Assembly (NCBI GenBank): GCA_014238345.1
Contig: JABABF010000174.1
Span: 1-19,043, forward strand
Length of the DNA: 19,043 bases
Source of the DNA: Gammaproteobacteria bacterium
Lineage (GTDB): Bacteria > Pseudomonadota > Gammaproteobacteria > JABABF01
Direction: 5' to 3'
In this document: positions 5,959 to 12,914 of the stretch, in pieces
Position numbering within the stretch: the stretch's first letter is position 1
Layout of the letters: every line of letters starts with the position of its first letter
Position numbers and translations under genes: made by a program
The notes under the pieces: model-generated
The model's input: the letters and a program-made list of their open reading frames with translations, nothing else
Told to the model about the DNA's origin: nothing
Database searches by the model: none

Positions 5959-7080
5959 ATGTCAACAGTATCTCAGCCCTCGCTGGGGGCGCGCCAGCGC
6001 GCCGTCGTACAAAACTTTCTCGACCACGCCGATCAGTTGGTTCCCGCCGTACATACCCCGGCGAGTCAGCGGGAACTGCTACAGCGCATTGAGCGCCTGC
6101 TACGCGCCGAAGACGCTGTAGTAGTAGCGCATTATTACACGCCTCCCAATATCCAAGCACTGGCTGAGAATACGGGTGGTTGCGTCGCTGATTCTCTAGA
6201 AATGGCGCGCTTTGGGCGCGATCATCCGGCGACAACACTGGTGGTGGCTGGGGTGCGCGTTATGGGTGAGACAGCCAAGATCCTCACGCCGAGCAAGCGG
6301 GTGCTGATGCCGACGCTGGAGGCCACCTGTTCGCTTGATGTGGGTTGCCCAGCCGAGGAGTTTGCCGCTTTTCGCAGTGCCCATCCGGAGCGGGTTGCGG
6401 TGGTCTATGCCAACACCTCAGCCGCAGTCAAGGCGCGAGCCGACTGGGTGGTGACTTCGAGCATCGCCTGTAGCGTGGTAGATCACCTAAGCGAGGGTGG
6501 CAAAGCCGTATTGTGGGCACCGGATCAGCATCTGGGGGCTCACATCCGCTCGCAGACTGGTGCGGACATGTTGCTGTGGGAGGGCAGTTGTGTGGTGCAT
6601 GAAGAGTTCCGCGCACGCGGCATTTTGGATTTGCAGGCCGCACACCCTAATGCTGCAGTATTGGCGCATCCGGAGGCTCCGCTGTCGGTATTGGAACTGG
6701 CGGATGCCATCGGCTCCACCTCGCAGATTGTTGATTATGCGCGCAGTCTTCCGCAGCGTATTTTTATTGTTGCCACTGACCAAGGTCTGTTCCGACGCCT
6801 GCGTCAGGTGGCACCGGATAAGCAGTTTCTGATCGCCCCCACCGCCGGAGCCGGAGCCACTTGCCGCAGCTGCTCGCGCTGTCCGTGGATGGCGATGAAC
6901 CACTTGGAGAATTTGGCGGATTCATTGGAGCAGGGCTACAACGAGGTGTCGGTGCCGGATGACTTGGCGCATGCTGCGATGGTGCCTTTGCAACGCATGT
7001 TGGATTTTTCTGAGAGCTGTGCGCGGCGTGCGCCCATGCCTTTGAAGCGCTCAGCGTATCGTCCTACACCACTTGAGTGA
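5959..7080 (+). CDS. nadA: Quinolinate synthase A
   Basis: NadA is a [4Fe-4S] enzyme that condenses iminoaspartate with dihydroxyacetone phosphate to quinolinate, the pyridine precursor of NAD. From ATG 5959 the product is 373 residues. The three cluster ligands known from E. coli (Cys113, 200, 297) correspond to Cys124 in EATCSLDVGCP, Cys211 in WEGSCVVHEEF and Cys308 in CRSCSRCPW, each shifted by exactly 11. Other family motifs are VVAHYYTPPNIQALAE and GVRVMGETAKIL. ATG 5959 is preferred to an in-frame ATG at 5845, because the latter adds 38 unconserved residues and lies before the extended -10 at 5908-5916. The gene appears monocistronic and meets bepA tail-to-tail with no spacer. Confidence 0.95.
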   Translation: MSTVSQPSLGARQRAVVQNFLDHADQLVPAVHTPASQRELLQRIERLLRAEDAVVVAHYYTPPNIQALAENTGGCVADSLEMARFGRDHPATTLVVAGVRVMGETAKILTPSKRVLMPTLEATCSLDVGCPAEEFAAFRSAHPERVAVVYANTSAAVKARADWVVTSSIACSVVDHLSEGGKAVLWAPDQHLGAHIRSQTGADMLLWEGSCVVHEEFRARGILDLQAAHPNAAVLAHPEAPLSVLELADAIGSTSQIVDYARSLPQRIFIVATDQGLFRRLRQVAPDKQFLIAPTAGAGATCRSCSRCPWMAMNHLENLADSLEQGYNEVSVPDDLAHAAMVPLQRMLDFSESCARRAPMPLKRSAYRPTPLE

Positions 7081-8544
7081 TCAAGCTCCGTTGCCATTGA
7101 GCAGTGCCAGCTGTTCGCGCTCTAATACTTGGAGTTCGGTGAGTCGCTGTTGCAATTTGGCTCGCTCGCGGTAGTTGCGGCTCAATTGTTGGGCGCGACC
7201 TAAGAGCCGTCGCGCTTCGGCAAGCTGTCCCGCCAGTATGTGTTGTTCAGCCTGTGCGCGATGTACACCGGCCAGCGTGCCCGCCGCCCCGTGGCTGGCG
7301 GCCAACGCTTTCCAGGCACCGATTTTTCGGGGTCGTAGCACGGTTTGACGCCGCGCAGCGTGCAGGGATGTGCGTACTCGCCCAGCACGCAAAGCGAGTC
7401 GGGCGTAGCTGGTGTCCAAGACATAGTTGTCTGGATTCAGGCGCCGATGGTGCATCAGCAACGCCAACGCGGTGTCCATCTCGCCAGCATTGGCCGCCAG
7501 CGTGGCGGCGGAGTCCACCACCGCCAGTAGCGGTGCGTCCTCTAGCAAAGGGGCGATAGTTTGCCAAGCCAGCTGTGGCTGCCGAGCGGCCGCTAGTGCT
7601 AGCGCGTGGCCGTAGACCGCCGCAGTACTAGTCGGCTGACGTTGCCGCTCGGCGATGAAGGCAGCTACCGCTTTGGCGGGCTCAGCGCTGTGTACGGCCT
7701 GAACCCGGGCGCGCATTAGCTCGAACTGTAGTGATTCCATCGGTGCGGGCACTGATGCAGTGTTGTAGTGGTGTCCTGCCTCTCGCAGTGCGGCGAGGCG
7801 GTGTGCATGTACTGGATGGGTAAGCAAAAATTCCGGTACTCGCTGATAAAAGCGCGCCGCCTCTTGCAGGCGCTCAATGCCGCGCAAGGCGGCTGTTGGG
7901 TCGTAACCAGCTGCCAGCATCAGCTCCATACCACTCTGGTCGGCTGCGAGTTCGTATTCGCGGCTATAACGCAGTCGCCGCTCTATCGTCGCTGCCTGAG
8001 TGGCACTCAAGGCGGCAATGCCAGCGATCGGGTTGACGGTACTGAGCAGGACGATACTGGCCAGCAGGCTGGCTAGTAGCGGCAATTGCTCGCGCTCTTG
8101 CAATTCGCGCTTGCGATCAAAATGCCGTAGCTGCAAGTGGCTCAGCTCATGTGCTATCACCGATGCCAGTTCTGCTTCGTCGCGCAGGTGCAACAGCAAC
8201 CCGGTGTGGATGCCAATGATGCCGCCAGGCAACGCAAAGGCATTCAATGTGGGTGAGTAGACTAAAAACACCTCCAGTGGCTGGCTCCTAGCGACACCCT
8301 CTGCCGCCAGTCGATGCGTCAGCTGCTCCAAGTAGTCCTCGATCAGTGCATCCTCAACCGCGTTGGTTTTGCTGCGGAAAGCGCGCAACCATGCGCGACC
8401 GAGCCGCAGTTGTTCGCGCTCTGATATGGAGGATACAGGGGCATCAAGGAGCGGCAATTGGGGCGGGCTTGCCGCCGTTATCACCAGTGCCCCCAGCAGA
8501 GCGGCTCCCACACCGATTCGGGCCACTATCTTTTTTGCTAACAT
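7081..8544 (-). CDS. bepA: BepA-type M48 metalloprotease with TPR domain
   Basis: BepA (YfgC) is a periplasmic zinc protease and chaperone that promotes maturation of outer-membrane proteins such as LptD and degrades stalled ones. The 487-residue length equals E. coli BepA. A signal peptide (about 1-26) precedes the M48 domain with HELSH (His132, Glu133, His136). The third ligand is probably Glu198 in REYELAAD, and LTHPVHAHR (His243 region) is the conserved HP loop that gates the active site in BepA. The C-terminal half (about 265-470) is helical and TPR-like, for example ALALAAARQPQLAW and ARLALRAGRVRTSLHAARR. It is transcribed away from tusA. Its TGA abuts the nadA TGA, so the two ends form TGATCA. 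Confidence 0.93.
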   Translation of the reverse strand: MLAKKIVARIGVGAALLGALVITAASPPQLPLLDAPVSSISEREQLRLGRAWLRAFRSKTNAVEDALIEDYLEQLTHRLAAEGVARSQPLEVFLVYSPTLNAFALPGGIIGIHTGLLLHLRDEAELASVIAHELSHLQLRHFDRKRELQEREQLPLLASLLASIVLLSTVNPIAGIAALSATQAATIERRLRYSREYELAADQSGMELMLAAGYDPTAALRGIERLQEAARFYQRVPEFLLTHPVHAHRLAALREAGHHYNTASVPAPMESLQFELMRARVQAVHSAEPAKAVAAFIAERQRQPTSTAAVYGHALALAAARQPQLAWQTIAPLLEDAPLLAVVDSAATLAANAGEMDTALALLMHHRRLNPDNYVLDTSYARLALRAGRVRTSLHAARRQTVLRPRKIGAWKALAASHGAAGTLAGVHRAQAEQHILAGQLAEARRLLGRAQQLSRNYRERAKLQQRLTELQVLEREQLALLNGNGA

Positions 8545-8651
8545 AAGATTTGTTCTACGCTAGTTGTGTGGTTGTAGGCAACGGGTAGACATCATCCCCC
8601 GTTGTTTGGTATTGATGTGATAATAATAGCCTAGCAACCCATCATTTTTCT
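8545..8651. promoter_or_regulatory. Divergent bepA/tusA promoter region
   Basis: This 107-base gap serves genes on both strands. For tusA, TGTGATAAT (8616-8624) reads as an extended -10, giving a short leader of about 21 bases; there is no good -35 and no obvious ribosome-binding site. For bepA on the minus strand, TTGCCT (8581-8576) and TAGAAC (8557-8552) are separated by 18 bases. They would start transcription almost at the ATG, so this is only a weak candidate. No operator-like palindrome was noticed. Confidence 0.4.
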
Positions 8652-8906
8652 ATGAGCGCAACACCACCCCAAGAGTTGGATGCACGCCACCTTGAGTGCC
8701 CGTTGCCGCTGTTGCGGCTACGCCAAGCATTACATACCATGATCCCCGGGCAGCGCCTGCGTGTGTTGGCGACTGATCCCGGCGTTGAGCGCGACTTTAG
8801 CATTGTGGCTGAGCTCGGCGAATGTCTGTTATTGAAACACGAGCAGAGCGGTGGAGAATACCGATTTTTGCTTGAGAAGACCCGTTGTTCATCGGGGGAT
8901 GCCTAG
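8652..8906 (+). CDS. TusA/SirA-family sulfur-carrier protein
   Basis: TusA-family proteins carry a persulfide on a conserved cysteine and pass sulfur to tRNA thiolation, molybdenum-cofactor maturation and related routes. The 84-residue product has the defining LECPLPLLRLRQAL at the N-terminus (CPxP, active Cys16), then LRVLATDPGVERDFS and a terminal GEYRFLLEK strand. Between a bepA gene and a perM gene it matches the Pseudomonas locus of PA1006, reported (from memory) as a persulfide-modified protein needed for molybdenum homeostasis, rather than canonical tusA. I therefore leave the symbol blank. It stops with TAG at 8904-8906, one of only two TAG stops among the intact genes, overlapping the ATG of the next gene by eight bases. 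Confidence 0.9.
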   Translation: MSATPPQELDARHLECPLPLLRLRQALHTMIPGQRLRVLATDPGVERDFSIVAELGECLLLKHEQSGGEYRFLLEKTRCSSGDA

Positions 8907-9987
8907 CACTGTGACCCCGTCTCCGGTCCGCGATTGGCTCAGTCGCCACTTGGGGGGGGCTGAAGCACTCTTCCTGCTGTTCATTGTGGTGGTCAGCGTG
9001 TTGCTCATAGAGTTTTCCAGCGCCATCTTGGCGCCTCTACTGGCCAGCCTAGTACTTGCATTTTTGCTGCAGAGGATGGTGGATTTGCTAGAGTCAACGG
9101 GTTGCACACACGGTCTTGCGGTGGGTTTGACCACCCTGTTGTTGCTTATCCTGTTGTACGGTTCATTACTGATTATGGCACCAGTGGTCTGGGAGCAGTT
9201 TGGCGCACTGTACGATAGTTTGCCCCGCCTCAAGGGTGCGGTGGTACAGCTGGTGGAGGCGCTTGATAAGTCTCTGGGCGGTAGCTTGGGTAAGAATGCC
9301 GCCGCGCAGGCTGGAGAATTTATCCAACAGGAGTTCCGGCGTGTGGGCAGCACCATGCTCAGCAGTGGCTTCACCACCTTGTCTAACATTGCCTCTGTGT
9401 TGATCTACTTGTTCTTAGTGCCGCTGATGTCGTACTTTTTGCTCAAAGATAGAGAGCAGATGATGACTTGGTTCCGCATCCATTTACTACCTGACCACAA
9501 TGAGCGGCTAGCGCCGATATGGCAGGAGTTGAAACAGCAAATGGGCAACTATGTGGAGGGCAAATTCACTGAAATTTTGATTGTCGGCGGCATCAGTTAC
9601 GCTGTATTTGTCGTCAATCGCTTGGATTATGCCGCCTTGCTCGCCGTTGCCGTTGGGCTATCGGTGGTGATTCCCTATGTAGGGGCGGCGATTGTGACGA
9701 TACCCGTGTTGCTCATCAGCTATGCGCAATGGGGGCTGAGTGCGCCATTCTTCTATCTGTGTGGAGCCTATTTTCTGATTCAGATACTGGATGGCAATTT
9801 ACTGGTGCCATTGCTATTTTCTGATGCCGTCAGTTTACATCCGGTGGTGATCATCATGGCAGTGGTGGTCTTTGGACATTTGTGGGGTTTTTGGGGGGTG
9901 TTCTTCGCCATTCCCTTGGCCACTTTGTGCAAAACCTTGCTCAATACATGGCCCAGTTTGCCCTTGCCCGCATTGCAGGACAGATGA
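8899..9987 (+). CDS. PerM/AI-2E family membrane protein
   Basis: This is a member of the AI-2E exporter/PerM family of multi-pass inner-membrane proteins, whose substrates are mostly unknown. The 362 residues show two N-terminal hydrophobic segments (about 21-60) and a third near 75-97. A soluble middle region (about 100-165) precedes LVPLMSYFLLKDRE, typical of the family. A C-terminal group of helices follows, with VGLSVVIPYVGAAIVTIPVL, LDGNLLVPLLF, LHPVVIIMAVVVFG and WGFWGVFFAIPLA. ATG 8899 gives an 8-base overlap with the tusA-like gene; an in-frame ATG at 8851 would overlap it by 56 bases and adds nothing conserved. The stop forms ATGA with the next start. By position it corresponds to the Pseudomonas gene after PA1006. 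No transport substrate can be assigned. Confidence 0.9.
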   Translation: MPSTVTPSPVRDWLSRHLGGAEALFLLFIVVVSVLLIEFSSAILAPLLASLVLAFLLQRMVDLLESTGCTHGLAVGLTTLLLLILLYGSLLIMAPVVWEQFGALYDSLPRLKGAVVQLVEALDKSLGGSLGKNAAAQAGEFIQQEFRRVGSTMLSSGFTTLSNIASVLIYLFLVPLMSYFLLKDREQMMTWFRIHLLPDHNERLAPIWQELKQQMGNYVEGKFTEILIVGGISYAVFVVNRLDYAALLAVAVGLSVVIPYVGAAIVTIPVLLISYAQWGLSAPFFYLCGAYFLIQILDGNLLVPLLFSDAVSLHPVVIIMAVVVFGHLWGFWGVFFAIPLATLCKTLLNTWPSLPLPALQDR

Positions 9988-12863
9988 GCATTATCAAGTA
10001 CAGTTGGCGGTTGGCGCTCGGGGGGCTGGTGGTTGGGACACTGTGCATCACATCGCCACTGGCACTGGCCGCCCCCACCATCGACAAGGGAACCAGCGAC
10101 TCGCGAGATTACCGTGTCCGGCGGCTGTCCAATGGCCTGCGCGTGTTGTTGGTCTCCGACCGAGATGCACCGCGGGCGGCGGCGGCACTGGCGGTGGCGG
10201 TGGGTAGTCGCAACGACCCCGGCACACGGCTCGGTCTTGCCCATTTTGTGGAGCACATGTTATTTCTGGGCACTGATCTCTACCCCGAGAGCGGCGATTA
10301 TCAACAGTTCATCACCACGCATGGCGGCAGCTACAATGCCTATACCAGCTTTGAGCACACCAACTATTTCTTTGACATCGACCCAGAGCAGCTGGCTATG
10401 GCGCTGGACCGTTTTGCACGTTTCTTCATCGCTCCGCAGCTAAGCGAGCGCTATGTCGACCGCGAGAAGCAGGCGGTGCACTCAGAATATCGTGCGGGCA
10501 TTGAGCACATGGGACGCCGCCAGCAGGATGTGCTGCGGCACTTACTGAACCCAGCGCACCCCAGGTCGCGCTTGGCGATCGGCAATATTGAGACTTTGGG
10601 CAGTGAGGGGCTGAACGAAGCGGTGGGCGAGTTCTTTCGTAGCTACTACACGGCGGGTCGTATGGCATTGGTCCTCGTCGCCCCACAGCCGCTAGACCAA
10701 CTGCAGCAGATGGTCGAAGAGCGCTTTGCTGGTATCGCCTCTGGCAGTGGGCGGCAATCCAACATCCGTGCCCCATTATTTGATGACGATGTACTCGGTA
10801 GCTGGGGCTATGTACTCCCCAATCGAGAGCAGCGTCAGTTGCGTCTCATATTCCCGGTGCCGGACAGCTACCGCTACTGGCGCACCAAGCCGCTTTACTA
10901 CATTGCAGAATTGTTAGGTCACGAAGGGGCTGGCAGTGCGTTATCGCAGCTGAAAAGACGCGGCTGGGCGGTGGCGCTATCGGCGGGTGCTGGTCAGCGA
11001 CATCGCGGTGGAGGCACCTTTGAGCTGATAGTGAATCTCAGCGCAGAGGGCTTGCAGGAAGTCGATGCTGTCGTGGAATTGCTGTTTGCTTCAATTAACC
11101 TGTTGCACAATACTTCACCTGAGGCGTGGCGCTTCAAGGAGATGAGTCAGCTGGCGGCGCTACAATTCGATTTTCAAGATCCGCGGGCACCGCAGGCTAC
11201 AGCAGTTAGCTTGGCGGCAAGTATGCACGAGTATCCCATGCGCTATGCGTTGCGCGGGGCTTACCTGATGGATCAATTTCGCCCGCAGCGGATCCGGAAT
11301 ATGCTCAATAGTCTGCGTCCGGCCAACTGCCTATTGCTACTGAGCGCTCCGGGATTGCCGGTCAACGCCCGAAGTGAGTATTACAACACCCCCTATGGCT
11401 TGTCTGCCATCGCGCCGCGCACACTACAGAGCTGGGCTGAGGCCGACCCGCAAGACTATGCGCTAGCTTTGCCTGAACCCAATTCTTTCATCCCGGAGAG
11501 CCTGGCGTTATTGCCAGCTTCGCTGGACTATGAGTTGGGGCAGCCTCCCTTGCTGTTGCGCTACGGAAGACGTTTTCAGATGTGGTTTCAGCAGGACAGC
11601 CATTTTCGGCGCCCGCACACCGACCTACGTTTTTCCATCCGCTTTCCACAGGCATCGGACACAGCGGTGCATGCCGCCATGAATGCATTGCTCGCTCGCA
11701 TGTTGCGCGATGAACTGAACGAGTCCACCTATGCGGCCTTGCTCGCTGGCTTAGGTTTTGATGTGCATGCCACAGTGCGCGGCTTAAGGGTGGACATCAG
11801 CGGCTTCCAAGATCGTCAAGATGAGCTGTTGTTGCGCGTGTTAGGCACTTTGCGCAAGCCAGAGCTGGCGATTTCTCGTTTTCAAGTGTTGCGCGAGGAG
11901 CAGTTGCGTGAGTGGCGGGCGGCGAGTCGAGTCGCGCCGTATCGGCGTTTGATGGCGGGGTTGGTGCAGCTGATACAGCGCGGGGTCTACACTGAGGAGG
12001 CGCTCATCGCTGGCTTAGAACAGGTCGATCTGGCCAGCTTGCACGATTTTGCCAAACTGGTGTTGGAAAACAACTATATACAAGGTTTGGCGCACGGCAA
12101 CTTGGAAGCGCTGGATGCCCAGCGCCTTGCACACTGGGCGCAATCGGCTGTCGGTGGTGACAAGAGGGACAAGCCCTTGCCCCCGCTAGCTACTGCGCGC
12201 ATTGAGCCCAGTGCCCGCCCGTGGGTGTGGGGGCGCAATTTTGAACACGACGACGCGGCCGTATTGCTGTATTTCCAAGCGCCCAGTGAGTCCTATCACG
12301 ATCAGGCACTGAGCGCTCTTGTCGCCCATATCCTGCATCCGCTGTTTTTTGAAGAACTGCGCACGGTGCGTCAGCTGGGTTATGTGGTGGCGGCGCGTTA
12401 TCAGCGCGTGGGGGAGGTGCCTGGAGTGTCTTTTGTTGTCCAGTCGCCGCAGGTTCCGGCGGCGGAGATAGAGGCGCAAATGCGCGATTTCTTCAGCGTG
12501 ACGTTGGGGCGGCTGGTGCAGGCGATGAGTGATGATGAGTTTGTGCGCCAGCGTGATGGACTCATTGGCAAGGTATTAGCTCCACCGGTATCTCAGCGTG
12601 CGCTGTCCAACCGCTATTGGGGTGAAATTGCGTTGGGGCAGATTGATTTCCGGCATAGAGAGCAAATGGCGGTTGCTCTAAGAGCCACCTCACTGCAACA
12701 GTGGCTGGCATTTAGCAACGAACTCTTGCTTGCACCACAGCGTCGTGAAGTACTGTTGCGTACGCCTGGAGATGGCCCGAGCGGAGGCTTGGCTGCCCGT
12801 AGTGCTATCGCATCGGCGGCATCCTTCAAGCGTGCTGTCCGGCACTGGTACTTACTCCATTAA
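9984..12863 (+). CDS. Pitrilysin-type M16 zinc metalloprotease, periplasmic
   Basis: This is an insulinase/pitrilysin-family (M16A) protease that degrades peptides within an enclosed chamber. From ATG 9984 the product is 959 residues, close to E. coli protease III (962). A signal peptide (about 1-29, ending PLALAA) predicts a periplasmic location. The inverted zinc motif HFVEH (His87, Glu90, His91) and the distal ligand Glu168, 77 residues later in HSEYR, are both present, so the active half is intact. Also visible are GLAHFVEHMLFLGT and GGSYNAYTSFEHTNYFF, with a C-terminal inactive half including FFEELRTVRQLGYVV. The ATG overlaps the perM stop as ATGA. The in-frame ATG at 9882 lies deep inside perM and was not used. 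The gene ends with TAA 51 bases before aceE. Confidence 0.92.
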   Translation: MSIIKYSWRLALGGLVVGTLCITSPLALAAPTIDKGTSDSRDYRVRRLSNGLRVLLVSDRDAPRAAAALAVAVGSRNDPGTRLGLAHFVEHMLFLGTDLYPESGDYQQFITTHGGSYNAYTSFEHTNYFFDIDPEQLAMALDRFARFFIAPQLSERYVDREKQAVHSEYRAGIEHMGRRQQDVLRHLLNPAHPRSRLAIGNIETLGSEGLNEAVGEFFRSYYTAGRMALVLVAPQPLDQLQQMVEERFAGIASGSGRQSNIRAPLFDDDVLGSWGYVLPNREQRQLRLIFPVPDSYRYWRTKPLYYIAELLGHEGAGSALSQLKRRGWAVALSAGAGQRHRGGGTFELIVNLSAEGLQEVDAVVELLFASINLLHNTSPEAWRFKEMSQLAALQFDFQDPRAPQATAVSLAASMHEYPMRYALRGAYLMDQFRPQRIRNMLNSLRPANCLLLLSAPGLPVNARSEYYNTPYGLSAIAPRTLQSWAEADPQDYALALPEPNSFIPESLALLPASLDYELGQPPLLLRYGRRFQMWFQQDSHFRRPHTDLRFSIRFPQASDTAVHAAMNALLARMLRDELNESTYAALLAGLGFDVHATVRGLRVDISGFQDRQDELLLRVLGTLRKPELAISRFQVLREEQLREWRAASRVAPYRRLMAGLVQLIQRGVYTEEALIAGLEQVDLASLHDFAKLVLENNYIQGLAHGNLEALDAQRLAHWAQSAVGGDKRDKPLPPLATARIEPSARPWVWGRNFEHDDAAVLLYFQAPSESYHDQALSALVAHILHPLFFEELRTVRQLGYVVAARYQRVGEVPGVSFVVQSPQVPAAEIEAQMRDFFSVTLGRLVQAMSDDEFVRQRDGLIGKVLAPPVSQRALSNRYWGEIALGQIDFRHREQMAVALRATSLQQWLAFSNELLLAPQRREVLLRTPGDGPSGGLAARSAIASAASFKRAVRHWYLLH

Positions 12864-12914
12864 TCCGAGGAAGTCTGTGTCTGGCGGTGGTGCGGTGCCA
12901 AGAGGTTTCACGCA

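Noticed and set aside
5684..6121. Open frame spanning the tRNA and the nadA start
   Set aside because: It runs through the tRNA gene and out of frame with nadA, with no recognisable protein features.
9882..9983. Longer M16 protease from ATG 9882
   Set aside because: It would add 34 residues encoded inside perM and bury the signal peptide that starts at ATG 9984.
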